A DNA stretch of 64,000 bases from Filobacillus milosensis (GTDB lineage: Bacteria; Bacillota; Bacilli; Bacillales; Alkalibacillaceae), in NCBI RefSeq assembly GCF_004402015.1, contig NZ_SOPW01000017.1:1-64000 (forward strand). Reading direction: 5' to 3'. Below the pieces are notes generated by a model, which worked only from the letters and a program-made list of their open reading frames with translations, ran no database searches and was not told where the DNA came from. Below are positions 1-8,841 of the stretch, piece by piece. A program made the position numbers and the translations under genes. How positions within the stretch are numbered: the stretch's first letter is position 1; every line of letters starts with the position of its first letter.

Positions 1-24
1 TTTTTTCCAAAACGATTGTTTCAT
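1..24 (-). CDS. 5' end of an unidentified gene (truncated by window edge)
   Basis: Only the first eight codons are inside the window (MKQSFWKK). The call rests on a good ribosome binding site, GGAGG on the minus strand at 32-36, seven bases upstream of the ATG at 24. The product cannot be identified from eight residues. Its leader contains a perfect 7-bp hairpin at 40-56, and further upstream lie a repeat array and the terminator of the amidase gene on the same strand. Confidence 0.55.
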
Positions 25-39
25 GGCAGGGCCTCCAAG

Positions 40-56
40 CGACGTTTTCAACGTCG
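40..56. repeat. 7-bp perfect inverted repeat in the leader of the left-edge gene
   Basis: CGACGTT and AACGTCG are separated by TTC. The repeat sits just upstream of the ribosome binding site of the minus-strand gene that runs off the left edge. It has no following T-run, so a terminator is unlikely. It could be an operator or an mRNA hairpin; its role is unknown. Confidence 0.45.
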
Positions 57-108
57 TGCGGAAGAAAAATAGGTTCGCCAAACTAAGGGTGAAAAATGTC
101 CATTTTAT

Positions 109-213
109 TGACAGAAGTTCAAAATTTGCTTCATTTAATTTTTTATTTGCTTATTTTAAAAATTTATTTGCTTATTTTTAAATTTTATTTGCCTTTTTCG
201 GGAAAATATTTGC
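109..213 (-). repeat. Array of five 21-bp degenerate repeats, core GCAAATA
   Basis: Read on the minus strand, the core GCAAAT(A) begins at 213, 192, 171, 150 and 129, exactly every 21 bp. The filler is AT-rich and variable. The array lies between the terminator of the amidase gene and the start of the next minus-strand gene. The same core and period recur at 24126-24225. No open frame or RNA motif explains it. A short ORF on the plus strand across this stretch is low-complexity and has no convincing ribosome binding site. Confidence 0.8.
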
Positions 214-230
214 CTTTCTCTTTATTCAAT

Positions 231-258
231 AAAAAAAAGAGAGCCTTAAGCTCTCTTT
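231..258 (-). terminator. Rho-independent terminator of the amidase gene
   Basis: The stem is AAGAGAGC / GCTCTCTT with a 5-nt loop. On the minus strand it is followed by eight T residues (A-run at 231-238). The stem overlaps the TAA stop codon of the amidase. Confidence 0.85.
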
Positions 259-1705
259 ACAACTTCGGTGCCACTCGCATCGACGACGCTTGCTCGTATG
301 CATAAGCAATTTCAATTAAAGTCGGCTCTGAAAAAGCTGTTCCAGTAAATGTGATGCCCACTGGTTCACCTTTTTCAGTCAATCCGGCTGGAACTGTGAT
401 AGATGGGTAGCCTGCCTTAGCAGGGATCCCTGCACCAATATTATTTGGGAATACAATCGCATCAATGTTATGTTGATTCAATGTGTAATCTATACCCTCT
501 TCTTTAGACAAGCGTTGATCGTCTAACAACTCTTTTAAATAGTCGTTGTCCGTTAATAAACCTGATGTCTTCTCAGCTTCTAAAAACCATTTCTGTCCGT
601 ATTTCAATGTGTCTTCTTCATGGTCATTATGAAAATTGATAACGTCTTTAATCGAACGCACAGGTACATCATTAGAAACTGTTTTCAAGTAAGCATTTAA
701 GCTATTTTTGAATTCATGAATCATGACACCCAATCCCCATTCATGCTTAGTTGTAGGAATCGTCACATCCATGATTTCTGCACCTTGCGCTTCTAAAACC
801 TTGATGGCCTCATTCAATAACTCACGTTTTTCTTCATCAACCGATTCAAAATAAGCTTCACGAGCAATACCGATGCGCTTACCTTTTAGCCCATCCTTAA
901 TCAAATGACGAGATAAATCTTGTCTAAAAAAATGTCGCGCTTTTCCAGTCGCAGCATCATCTTCATCTTTGCCGATAATGGCTTGGAAAACATGAACAGC
1001 ATCCACTACTGTTTTAGCCAATGGCCCTGCCGTATCTTGAGTATGTGAAATCGGAATAATACCAGAGCGACTCACGGTTCCAACGGTTGGTTTAATTCCC
1101 ACCAATGAATGTTGACTCGCAGGACTTAAAATCGACCCTGATGTTTCTGTTCCAATCGATACGCTAGCAAGATTAGCTGCAACAGCTGACCCAGGGCCAG
1201 AGCTTGATCCACCTGTATCTAATTTGCCAGGTCCATAAGGGTTTAGCACTTGTCCACCACGTGAACTATAGCCATTCGGCATGCCTTCAGTCATGAAGTT
1301 GGCCCACTCAGTCAGATTAGCTTTTCCTAGAATGACTGCACCCGCTTCACGTAATTGTTTAGCTACAAAAGAATCTTTATCCGCTACATGATCCCTTAAA
1401 GCTAATGAACCAGCAGTCGTATGCATTTTATCTCCAGTATCAATATTATCCTTAAGAACAATTGGAATCCCATGCAGTGGTCCTCGAGCACCTTTTTCCT
1501 TACGTTCTTGATCTAATGCTTCTGCGATGAACAATGCATCTGGATTAACCTCAGCAATCGAATTTAATAGAGGTCCATCATGATCCAATTGAGCAATTCT
1601 ATCCAAATATGCTAAGACTAAATCGCGAGAGGTTAATTCCCCGCGAGCCATTTTTTCTTGTAATTGATCTATAGGCACTTCAATAAACAACTCTTGTTTA
1701 ATCAA
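257..1705 (-). CDS. Amidase, amidase-signature family (GatA-like hydrolase)
   Basis: This 482-aa protein belongs to the amidase signature (AS) family, which hydrolyses C-N amide bonds with a Ser-cisSer-Lys triad. The catalytic Lys is about residue 85 (VLKDNID), the cis-Ser lies in [10 protein letters not shown] near 168, and the nucleophile Ser is about 191 in TETSGSI. It differs from the true GatA at 40740 in sequence and is not next to gatB or gatC, so it is a stand-alone amidase with unknown substrate. The start is a TTG overlapping the end of the upstream P-loop gene by 8 bp, which suggests translational coupling in a two-gene operon. A strong terminator follows. Confidence 0.88.
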   Translation of the reverse strand: MIKQELFIEVPIDQLQEKMARGELTSRDLVLAYLDRIAQLDHDGPLLNSIAEVNPDALFIAEALDQERKEKGARGPLHGIPIVLKDNIDTGDKMHTTAGSLALRDHVADKDSFVAKQLREAGAVILGKANLTEWANFMTEGMPNGYSSRGGQVLNPYGPGKLDTGGSSSGPGSAVAANLASVSIGTETSGSILSPASQHSLVGIKPTVGTVSRSGIIPISHTQDTAGPLAKTVVDAVHVFQAIIGKDEDDAATGKARHFFRQDLSRHLIKDGLKGKRIGIAREAYFESVDEEKRELLNEAIKVLEAQGAEIMDVTIPTTKHEWGLGVMIHEFKNSLNAYLKTVSNDVPVRSIKDVINFHNDHEEDTLKYGQKWFLEAEKTSGLLTDNDYLKELLDDQRLSKEEGIDYTLNQHNIDAIVFPNNIGAGIPAKAGYPSITVPAGLTEKGEPVGITFTGTAFSEPTLIEIAYAYEQASSMRVAPKL

Positions 1706-2228
1706 TTTTCTTCCCCATTTCTTTCAAAAAATCTTGAATTTCTTGTTTACTTTTTAGCATAATAACTGTTTTATGAGGTCCAATTTGTTGAAAGTCACGT
1801 AACCTTTCAGCCATCTTTTTCTTTCGAGGGTGATAAGTTGTCCAAATAAACTTTAAAAACTCGTAATCAATTTTCTCTTTACACCCTTCGCCCATATCTG
1901 GACGAGACTTTCCAACATTCATAAAAAATCGTTTGAAAACCCGATATAAACAGATTCTTAAAGGAAGTTCGAGATAAATAATCGTGTCAGCCTTTTCAGC
2001 TCGAATGTCGTATGTGGGCGCATAGTTACCTTCAATAATCCACTGATCGTGAGCGACAATTTTTCGTTGGCTGTCAGAAAATTCTTCTATGGAAGCTTGG
2101 ACCCAATTAGGCTTCCAAAAATAATAATCTAAATGGTACACGTCAATATTCAAAATCTTCCCTTGCTGCCTGGCAAAGGTTGATTTTCCTACACCTGCTG
2201 AGACGCCAAGAACCATAATTCGATTCAT
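1698..2228 (-). CDS. P-loop NTPase, DNA topology modulation/adenylate kinase-like family
   Basis: This 176-aa cytosolic protein has a Walker A motif GVSAGVGKS at residues 8-16, followed by a YHLDYYFWKP segment. Both are typical of the small kinase-like family often annotated as topology modulation protein (FlaR). That name rests on old genetics, and the true substrate is unknown. The gene overlaps the amidase by 8 bp and sits about 20 bp downstream of the broken M42 peptidase on the same strand, so the three probably form one transcription unit. The ribosome binding site is weak. Confidence 0.75.
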   Translation of the reverse strand: MNRIMVLGVSAGVGKSTFARQQGKILNIDVYHLDYYFWKPNWVQASIEEFSDSQRKIVAHDQWIIEGNYAPTYDIRAEKADTIIYLELPLRICLYRVFKRFFMNVGKSRPDMGEGCKEKIDYEFLKFIWTTYHPRKKKMAERLRDFQQIGPHKTVIMLKSKQEIQDFLKEMGKKID

Positions 2229-2250
2229 GAACTTTCACAATCCCTTCAAT

Positions 2251-3323
2251 CTATATAAAATCCATACTTCCCCAGTTTTCATTATCTTCTATGATTGCTT
2301 TTAGAAGATCTAAACCTTTAACAAAATCATTCAAATCAGCCATTTCAACTGGTGAATGTGAATATCTCCGTGGGAAGGTTATAGCTCCAGCTAAAACCCC
2401 TTCACGCTCAAGATGAACGGCTGAAACGTCTGACGATGCGCCAGGTAAAACAGCTAGTTGGTAAGGTATGTTCGTTTGTTCTGCATAAGTTGTTATTAAT
2501 TTTTTCATTTGTGGAGCCATAATATTACCGCGTATTGAACTACCAGCTAATGCTGGGATCACAGGTCCTTTTCCAATACCAACAGGCAGTGTTCCAAGAC
2601 TGTCAGGTGTATCCGCACAAGGAATCGTATCAATCACAAACGCATAATCAGGATTGACTTTGTATGTAGCTACTTTGGCTCCGCGAAGTCCAACTTCTTC
2701 TTGTACGGTCACTACACCGACTAACGTACCGCTAAAATCACGATGTTCCAAAGCTTAAACAACTCAACTAAAAGTACACAGCAACTTCGGTTATCAATCG
2801 CCTTACCACAGATTAAATCTTCATTTGTAAATTGTTCAATTTCACTAATGTATGTAATTGAATCACCAATTTGAATGCCCATCTCTAACACTTCTTCATA
2901 GGACTTTGCACCAACATCTACATATAATTCACTTGTAGCAGGTTGACGTTTTCTTTCCTCAGGCGTTTGCAGATGACCAGCTTTTACACCTACGACACCA
3001 AAGTGTCCTTTCACATTAACTTTACGTCCAACTAATAGTGATTCAAGGACCCCACCCGTTTTTTCAATACGTATGAATCCATTATCATCAATTCTTTGAA
3101 CGATACACCCGATTTCGTCCGAATGTGCAGAGACCATCATTTTAGGTCCAGGTTTATCGCCATCTAAATAAGCGTAAAGATTTCCCATTTGGTCTACTTC
3201 AACGCAGTCTGACACAGACTCAAAATTCATTACGAGTTCCTGAACAACTTTCATCTCCTGTCCAGGTGTTCCCGGGATATTTGCTAGCATTCTTAGTTGA
3301 TCTAAAAATTCTTTTTTCTGCAT
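2251..3323 (-). pseudogene. M42 family aminopeptidase (FrvX/YsdC-like), interrupted by a 1-nt frameshift
   Basis: Two overlapping reading frames each encode half of an M42 metallo-aminopeptidase. The N-terminal half starts at the ATG at 3323 behind GGAGGGGGAG and holds AHSDEIG (metal His at about residue 67) and KAIDNRS (bridging Asp). The C-terminal half holds QEEVGLRGA (catalytic Glu), the DTIPCAD metal ligand and the YSHSP His. The break is near 2753-2757, where TTT-AAG-CTT would read TTT-AAA-GCT if one A were restored. The repaired protein is 357 aa, normal for the family, with every metal ligand intact. It is therefore a very recent lesion or a sequencing error. The divergent neighbour is an acetamidase-like gene. 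Confidence 0.85.
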
Positions 3324-3464
3324 AGGCTCCCCCTCCAAAATATTTTGAATATTGTTATTTATTTTGCCATAAGTTTCACAGCCCGACAATTGAAAGGTTT
3401 TCGTTGATTAATCGAGTAAAGAATATTATGCTGATAAAAATTACTCAATTGAGGGGGAGCAGCA

Positions 3465-4400
3465 ATGATTCATAAACTAGACCTAAAGACAGAAAATCTT
3501 CATAGATCGTTTAGTAAAGACTATGAACCTATTTTAACAATACAATCAGGCGATACATTACAATTGACCACACCTGACATTAAATGGGGATATTCCAAAT
3601 CTAAAGGCGAAGAGCGTGTCATGTTTGATTCAAGAGAAAATGAAGAAGTATTTGGGCATCCTATCATAGGTCCAATTAAAATTGAAGGGGCCAAAAAAGG
3701 GATGGTACTAGAAGTAAGAACCAATGACCTTGTGCCTGGATGGTATGGAAACAATTGGGCAGGAGGTTTTAATAGTTGGCAAAATGAAGCACTTGGACTG
3801 ACAGATGAGGAAAATATTCAGCTCGATTGGGAACTTAATGCGAAGACCATGACAGGCACCACCCAAATTGGCGGTCGTGAGCTTCATGTTGGACTTCAAC
3901 CTTTTATGGGATTAATGGGCGTTGCGCCTGAAGAACCTGGTGTACATATTACAGCTCCTCCCCGTTACTGCGGAGGCAATATTGATTGTAAAGAGTTAGT
4001 CAGAGGCAGTAGTCTGTATTTACCGATCGCTGTCGATGGAGCTTTATTTTCAATCGGTGACGGACATGCCGTACAAGGTGACGGTGAAGTGTCAGGTACC
4101 GCGATTGAAGCGCCAATGGATTTAGTCGATGTCACGTTAACAGTTCACGAAGATATGACACTAACGATGCCACACGCATGGACGCCTTCTGGATGGGTGA
4201 CGTTTGGATTTCATGAGGATTTAAATCAAGCAACAGCTACCGCATTGGATGAAATGGTGCAACTGATTCAAAACCTATATGGTATAAAGAAAACTGAAGC
4301 GACAGCTCTAGCCAGCACGGTTGTCGACCTGCGTATTACCCAAGTTGTTAACGGCTCTAAAGGAGCTCATGCGATTTTACCTCATGGAGCGATCAGATAA
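3465..4400 (+). CDS. Acetamidase/formamidase family protein
   Basis: This 311-aa protein shows the FmdA/AmdA layout: a beta-rich fold with conserved stretches around PIIGPIKIEGA, LGVMG-like GLMGVAPEEPG, the CGGNIDCKEL segment and the GDGHAVQGDGE metal-site motif. Members hydrolyse formamide or short amides using a metal centre, and the exact substrate here is unknown. The start is fixed by GAGGGGGAG seven bases before the ATG. It is transcribed away from the M42 peptidase gene and ends at a strong terminator, so it is monocistronic. Confidence 0.88.
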   Translation: MIHKLDLKTENLHRSFSKDYEPILTIQSGDTLQLTTPDIKWGYSKSKGEERVMFDSRENEEVFGHPIIGPIKIEGAKKGMVLEVRTNDLVPGWYGNNWAGGFNSWQNEALGLTDEENIQLDWELNAKTMTGTTQIGGRELHVGLQPFMGLMGVAPEEPGVHITAPPRYCGGNIDCKELVRGSSLYLPIAVDGALFSIGDGHAVQGDGEVSGTAIEAPMDLVDVTLTVHEDMTLTMPHAWTPSGWVTFGFHEDLNQATATALDEMVQLIQNLYGIKKTEATALASTVVDLRITQVVNGSKGAHAILPHGAIR

Positions 4401-4411
4401 ATATAATATTT

Positions 4412-4443
4412 AACCTAAAAGGCTTAAGTCTTTTAGGTTTTTT
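4412..4443 (+). terminator. Rho-independent terminator
   Basis: A perfect 10-bp stem AACCTAAAAG / CTTTTAGGTT with an 8-nt loop is followed by a T-rich tail. It ends the acetamidase-like transcript. Confidence 0.9.
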
Positions 4444-4508
4444 ATTGTACAATAGGTAATAATACATAATTTTTCCTACGCAATATAAAAATTAGACGGG
4501 GGTCTATA

Positions 4509-5744
4509 ATGAATAAAAAGCATTGGACACTGGCTGCTTTAGTAATTGTCTGTTTATTACTAGTTATAACTTTCAGTACTAATTCAGAGGAAGAAGAATC
4601 ATTTGAATATATTAAAGGCTTTAATGATACCTATGAAGAGACGAAACAAAAGATTGAAATAGAAAACGAGTCTTTAGACATGAGCTTAGATGAGAAAATT
4701 GGTCAATTAATTATGGGTGGTGTTTCAGGAACAACACTCAATGACAACGACCGGTCTCTAATTAAAGATTACCATCTTGGCGGGGTCATTTTTTTCTCAG
4801 ATAATTTAAACAACCCTAGTCAAATCGCATCATTAGTGAATGACATTAAGAAGACCAATTCAGAAAACCCACTCCCCTTATTACTTGGCGTAGATCAAGA
4901 AGGAGGACGAGTTACCCGATTACCAGGGATCAAATCGTTGCCAACTAACGAAAAAATTGGAGAAGTTAATGATCTTGAATTTACTTTTGATTTTGGCGAG
5001 CTCTTAGGTAAACAGTTAAATGCATTTGGTTTCAATATCAATTTCGCACCTGTTTTAGATATTAACAGTAATCCAAATAACACAGTCATTGGTGATCGAG
5101 CGTTTGGCAATACAACCGAGAAGGTTTCGAACCATGGAATTCAATTAATGAAGGGCATCGAATCGCAACAAATTATTCCTGTCATAAAACACTTCCCAGG
5201 TCATGGAGACACCAAAGCTGATTCACATATTGAACTGCCCGTTAGCAGAAAAAGTATTGAACAATTAAAAGAACTTGAGCTTAAGCCATTTCAAAACGCC
5301 ATTCGTGACGGAGCAGATGTGGTCATGATTGCACATATATTATATTCAAAAATCGATGACAGTCACCCTTCATCCTACTCAAAACCGATCATTACAGACT
5401 TATTGAGAGAGCAATTAAACTATGATGGGGTGGTTATCACCGATGACATGACGATGCAAGCGATCACTAAATACGTGGACATTGGCCAAGCTGCCGTAAA
5501 ATCCATTCAAGCAGGTAGCGATATCATTATGGTCGCTCATGATTATAACGAAATAACCAATGCCTATAATTCAATTAAGAAAGCTGTTGAGAACGGAGAA
5601 ATTACTGAAGAGCGAATTGACCAAAGCGTTAAGAGAATCATGCAATTAAAAGAAAAATATAAAGTCAGTCGCAAATCGGTAACTGAAGCTAATATCAACC
5701 AATTGAATGAGGATATTAATCAGTTATTAAATCAAGGTAACTAG
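4509..5744 (+). CDS. nagZ: Glycoside hydrolase family 3, beta-N-acetylhexosaminidase (NagZ/YbbD type)
   Basis: This 411-aa protein has an N-terminal hydrophobic segment (residues 7-22), probably a signal peptide or membrane anchor; no lipobox Cys is seen. The catalytic GH3 domain carries GVDQEGGRVTRL, the KHFPGHGDTKADSH loop with the His/Asp dyad typical of Gram-positive NagZ, and VVITDDMTM with the nucleophile Asp. It is expected to remove GlcNAc from muropeptides or chitin fragments outside the cell during cell-wall recycling. The B. subtilis homologue YbbD has an extra C-terminal domain that is absent here. The gene is monocistronic and ends in a bidirectional terminator. Confidence 0.85.
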   Translation: MNKKHWTLAALVIVCLLLVITFSTNSEEEESFEYIKGFNDTYEETKQKIEIENESLDMSLDEKIGQLIMGGVSGTTLNDNDRSLIKDYHLGGVIFFSDNLNNPSQIASLVNDIKKTNSENPLPLLLGVDQEGGRVTRLPGIKSLPTNEKIGEVNDLEFTFDFGELLGKQLNAFGFNINFAPVLDINSNPNNTVIGDRAFGNTTEKVSNHGIQLMKGIESQQIIPVIKHFPGHGDTKADSHIELPVSRKSIEQLKELELKPFQNAIRDGADVVMIAHILYSKIDDSHPSSYSKPIITDLLREQLNYDGVVITDDMTMQAITKYVDIGQAAVKSIQAGSDIIMVAHDYNEITNAYNSIKKAVENGEITEERIDQSVKRIMQLKEKYKVSRKSVTEANINQLNEDINQLLNQGN

Positions 5745-5746
5745 AA

Positions 5747-5781
5747 AAAGCATTGAGCTGACTTACAGTTCAATGCTTTAT
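5747..5781. terminator. Bidirectional terminator between convergent genes
   Basis: A 14-bp stem, AAAGCATTGAGCTG / CAGTTCAATGCTTT, contains one G-U pair and a 5-nt loop. It is flanked by A residues on the left and T residues on the right, so it can serve both nagZ and the convergent SRPBCC gene. Confidence 0.85.
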
Positions 5782-5786
5782 TTATA

Positions 5787-6254
5787 TTAATATTGATGAC
5801 TTGTTTCTTCTTGTTCGGCTTCTTCTTTCACACGTTCCATGAATTCATCGACCACTTTTGTACTGGCTTTCTTTCCAGCTAACTTTAGCATGGCGCGGCC
5901 GACAAAATTAACTCCTTTATTTGATCCTTCATAAATGAATAATGTTTCACGTTCATCAATCTTTTTAAACGTATAAGCTGTTTCTATTTCAAAAGCTTTT
6001 CCTAATACAAACCCTACTTTTAAATACTTATATTCAGGTTCATTTGTATGACCTAAGGTTTCTACGATATAAGTTTCTACTCTTTTTCCTTCTTGATAAG
6101 ATTGTTCATACTTCGTTCCCACTTCGCCTTCAACATGCTCAACTAATTCATGCTTGACCACCTTTGGCATGATTCGTTGCATCTGATCCGGTTGAAACAG
6201 ACTCCATACTGTCTCAATGTTTGCATTAATGACTTGCTCTTCTTTCCATTCCAT
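5787..6254 (-). CDS. SRPBCC (START-like) domain protein
   Basis: This 155-aa protein looks like a single SRPBCC/polyketide-cyclase-like fold. It begins with VINANIETVWSLFQ, the usual first strand and helix, and ends with a long C-terminal helix rich in Glu and Lys. Such proteins bind hydrophobic ligands in a cavity, and no ligand can be predicted. Its ATG overlaps the stop of the upstream MerR regulator by one base (TAATG), which indicates translational coupling. The regulator therefore probably controls its own operon with this protein as the effector gene. Confidence 0.75.
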   Translation of the reverse strand: MEWKEEQVINANIETVWSLFQPDQMQRIMPKVVKHELVEHVEGEVGTKYEQSYQEGKRVETYIVETLGHTNEPEYKYLKVGFVLGKAFEIETAYTFKKIDERETLFIYEGSNKGVNFVGRAMLKLAGKKASTKVVDEFMERVKEEAEQEETSHQY

Positions 6255-6598
6255 TAACCTTCATCCTTTCCATCTTTTAAAAATTCATCTAATTCATCAC
6301 GCTTGTCAGTTAGCTGTTTGATCTCTTTATTAATCTCTTCTCTTTTTTCTAATAAAAGAGTTTCCAAATTCTCAAAAGACTGATCATCCATAATCTGTTT
6401 CATCTCTTGAATGGTACATCCAAACGTTCTTAACTTAACTAATAAAGTAGCTAAAAAATAAGAACCATCATCATAGAAACGATAATGACTATTTGGATCT
6501 ACATAAGCCGGCTCTAGCAATCCAATGTCATCATAATATCTTAACGTTTCTTTACTTAAACCTGTAACCTCTGCGAATTCGCTAATTTTGTAATGCAT
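6254..6598 (-). CDS. MerR family transcriptional regulator
   Basis: This 114-aa protein starts with an N-terminal winged helix-turn-helix (YKISEFAEVTGLSKETLRYYDDIGLLEP), the hallmark of MerR regulators, followed by a coiled-coil dimerisation helix. There are no Cys residues in a C-terminal metal loop, so it probably senses a small molecule or drug rather than a metal. The start at 6598 is chosen because GGAG lies six bases upstream; a longer reading frame would begin inside the leader. It is coupled to the SRPBCC gene by a TAATG overlap. Confidence 0.85.
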   Translation of the reverse strand: MHYKISEFAEVTGLSKETLRYYDDIGLLEPAYVDPNSHYRFYDDGSYFLATLLVKLRTFGCTIQEMKQIMDDQSFENLETLLLEKREEINKEIKQLTDKRDELDEFLKDGKDEG

Positions 6599-6791
6599 TG
6601 CTATCTCCAATCTAATCATAAACCTTAGAGTGCACTATAGAGTCAATAGTTTCTTTAATAAAATTTCTTTATAAGTCCAAAAAATCCTTTTTTATAAAGG
6701 AATATAACAAAATTTGTCGAATTATATTAACTAGTTTCTCACATATTTTTAATGGTGAAAGACTTAGTATTTACAGAAAGAAGTGTTGGAA

Positions 6792-7319
6792 ATGAATTTA
6801 ACCTTACAAACTGAACGTTTGATCCTCAAACCTTTTACATTAAACGACGCACCACGAGTCGTTGAACTTGCGAACGACCCTGATTTAGCACGCACAACTT
6901 TAAATATCCCCTATCCATATACGATAGATTCTGCGAAAGATTGGATTTCTAAACACCCTTCACAAATTGAAGAAGAATCAGTTTACCCTTTTGCTATTTA
7001 CAATCAACAAGATAATAGATTAATTGGGACCATGTCGATCAGACCAAACCATCGCCACAAAAGAGGAGAAATAGCTTATTGGATAGGAAAAGACTATTGG
7101 GGACAAGGCTTTGCAACAGAAGCAGCTAAAAGAGTAATTAAATTTGGATCAGATGAACTTCTATTAAATAAAATTTGGGCCATGTCTCTGACTGACAATC
7201 CAGGTTCCATTAAAGTTATGAGGAAAGTTGGAATGAAAAAGGAAGGCACATTAATTGAACATTTTTATAAAGATAGGAAATTTTTAGATGTAAATGTATA
7301 TGGGATGTCATTAAGGTAG
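6792..7319 (+). CDS. GNAT N-acetyltransferase, RimJ/RimL-like
   Basis: About 175 aa. The sequence LQTERLILKPFTLNDAPRVVEL is the typical N-terminus of the RimJ/RimL branch, and YWGQGFATEAAKRVIKFG is the acetyl-CoA pyrophosphate-binding loop. The substrate is unknown; relatives acetylate ribosomal proteins, amino acids or antibiotics. I prefer the ATG at 6792, with AAGAAGTG as a weak ribosome binding site, over the GTG at 6783. The gene lies convergent with the tRNA-Ala gene, with only 7 bp between them. Confidence 0.85.
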   Translation: MNLTLQTERLILKPFTLNDAPRVVELANDPDLARTTLNIPYPYTIDSAKDWISKHPSQIEEESVYPFAIYNQQDNRLIGTMSIRPNHRHKRGEIAYWIGKDYWGQGFATEAAKRVIKFGSDELLLNKIWAMSLTDNPGSIKVMRKVGMKKEGTLIEHFYKDRKFLDVNVYGMSLR

Positions 7320-7326
7320 ACTATTA

Positions 7327-7398
7327 TGGAGCATGCCGGACTCGAACCGGCGACCTCTTCACTGCCAGTGAAGCATTCTCCCACTGAACTAATGCCCC
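7327..7398 (-). tRNA. tRNA-Ala (anticodon GGC)
   Basis: On the minus strand the acceptor GGGGCAT pairs with ATGCTCC, with one G-U pair. The anticodon stem CTTCA/TGAAG encloses the loop CTGGCAG (anticodon GGC), and the T arm is GCCGG-TTCGAGT-CCGGC. The discriminator base is A and CCA is not encoded. It reads GCC and GCU alanine codons. It is a solitary tRNA between a GNAT gene and a zinc-ribbon gene, and no integrase or duplicated 3' end is seen nearby. Confidence 0.95.
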
Positions 7399-7440
7399 AT
7401 TGTTGTATACCACAATTATAACATGAATAAAACTACTAGT

Positions 7441-7650
7441 TTAATCTTCCACAAATCGAGCGACACCTTTATCGCAATTGATGCATTTACCTTTTAAAAT
7501 GATACCCATGTTATCGTCCTTAATATTATAGTCGACTATGGTTGTGACTCCACCACATCTTCCACAAAAAACATTACTCGTAATGTTTTTCTGTATATCT
7601 TTGGGGACTTGAGACCATTTTTTCGCTGCATTAAAATCAGTTACTGACAT
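7441..7650 (-). CDS. Small zinc-ribbon-like protein
   Basis: This 69-aa cytosolic protein carries two CxxC pairs (CGRC near residue 29 and CINC near 56), which suggests one structural zinc site. It has a strong ribosome binding site (GGAGGTG) six bases before the ATG, supporting a real gene. The middle segment MGIILKGKCINCDKGVARFVE resembles small conserved Bacillus proteins of unknown function. It lies upstream of tRNA-Ala on the same strand. Confidence 0.75.
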   Translation of the reverse strand: MSVTDFNAAKKWSQVPKDIQKNITSNVFCGRCGGVTTIVDYNIKDDNMGIILKGKCINCDKGVARFVED

Positions 7651-7797
7651 GCATTCACCTCCGCATTTATATTAGCCTAACTTTAACATACCTAGTTGTA
7701 ACTTTTTCAAACGATTGATAAAAACTACATTTTTAAAGATTTGTGTATGTTACGATTGGGTGAGCACCAAATATGCAACATTTAGGAGAATATTATT

Positions 7798-8256
7798 ATG
7801 CACTTCTCTGCCAGAGAAATGAACCAAGAAAGAGCAAACGAAATAACCAGTTGGAAGTACGATGAGCCATATGATTTCTACAATATGAGTAAATCTAAAG
7901 AAACTATAAACGAGTTAATGAATGAAGCTTATACAGCTGTAATAAATGAAAAAGAAGAGTTAGTCGGTTTTTTCTGTACCGGCAAATCAGCTCAAGTACC
8001 GGTAGGGGCGTTGAATGGAGTGTATGAAGAAGAATTACTAGATGTTGGCTTAGGTTTAAAACCCGAACTTACTGGCCAAGGTCTAGGAAGAGATTTTATG
8101 GTATTTATTATTGATTATTTAGATCACCAACCGTTGAGACTTACAGTTGCGAATTTTAATCAACGGGCCATTCGTCTCTATGCTAAAGTAGGTTTTTCAA
8201 ATGATAGGGAATTTTATAGAAGTTCGGTTAAATTTATTACCATGGTTAAACGTTAG
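7798..8256 (+). CDS. GNAT N-acetyltransferase
   Basis: This 152-aa protein has the GNAT core. LGLKPELTGQGLGRDFM is the acetyl-CoA binding loop (Q/RxxGxG/A), and LTVANFNQRAIRLYAKVGF is the C-terminal motif found in most family members. The start follows AGGAG with an 8-nt spacer. The substrate is unknown. It begins a run of same-strand small enzymes reaching 10301, although a 120-bp gap separates it from the next gene. Confidence 0.87.
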   Translation: MHFSAREMNQERANEITSWKYDEPYDFYNMSKSKETINELMNEAYTAVINEKEELVGFFCTGKSAQVPVGALNGVYEEELLDVGLGLKPELTGQGLGRDFMVFIIDYLDHQPLRLTVANFNQRAIRLYAKVGFSNDREFYRSSVKFITMVKR

Positions 8257-8376
8257 TCAAACAAGCAATTATTTGTTTATAAGTAAATAACTTTATTAAG
8301 ACTGAAGGATATATAATTCATGGTGTGATTATTTATCCTTTTTTTATATATCTAGTCCATAGTGAGAGGGAAAACA

Positions 8377-8841
8377 ATGCCAATGATTAAATACGAGATT
8401 CTTGTCCAAGCTCCTATTGAACTGTGTTTTGATTTATCAAGAGATGTCGATATACATATGAAAACTACTTCCGATACACAAGAAGCTGCCATAGATGGTG
8501 TTACCCACGGATTAATGGATGAAGGTGATTGGGTGACATGGGAAGCAAAGCACTTAGGTGTTAGGCAGCGTTTGACTGCAAAAATCGTAGAGATGAACCG
8601 TCCATATTATTTTAAAGATATAATGGTTAAAGGTGCTTTTAAATCTTTTACCCATACACATGAATTTATAGAGGTCGAACAAGGAACGATTATACGAGAT
8701 GTTTTTGACTATCAATCTCCTTTTGGCATTATCGGTAAAATAGCAGATAAACTTTTTCTAGAAAAATATATGCAAAGATTTATTGAGAGACGCACATTAG
8801 AAATTAAACATATTGCTGAGAATAAGGTGAACGAATCGTAA
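8377..8841 (+). CDS. SRPBCC (ligand-binding START-like) protein
   Basis: About 154 aa. MIKYEILVQAPIELCFDLSRDVDIHMKTT is the first strand-helix of the SRPBCC fold, and the C-terminal helix (residues 125-150) is long and amphipathic, as in this family. The ligand is unknown. The start at 8377 is favoured because AGAGGG lies six bases upstream; a GTG at 8362 overlaps that site. Its last codons overlap the open frame of the Nudix gene that follows. Confidence 0.8.
   Translation: MPMIKYEILVQAPIELCFDLSRDVDIHMKTTSDTQEAAIDGVTHGLMDEGDWVTWEAKHLGVRQRLTAKIVEMNRPYYFKDIMVKGAFKSFTHTHEFIEVEQGTIIRDVFDYQSPFGIIGKIADKLFLEKYMQRFIERRTLEIKHIAENKVNES

Noticed and set aside
96-305. 69-codon plus-strand ORF starting MSILLTEVQNLLHLIFYLLIL
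   Set aside because: It translates the 21-bp repeat array and runs into the amidase gene. The hydrophobic look comes from TTTATTTGC repeats, and there is no ribosome binding site.
7327-7398. tRNA-Ala as a phage or island attachment site
   Set aside because: No integrase and no duplicated tRNA 3' end were seen in the flanking 10 kb.
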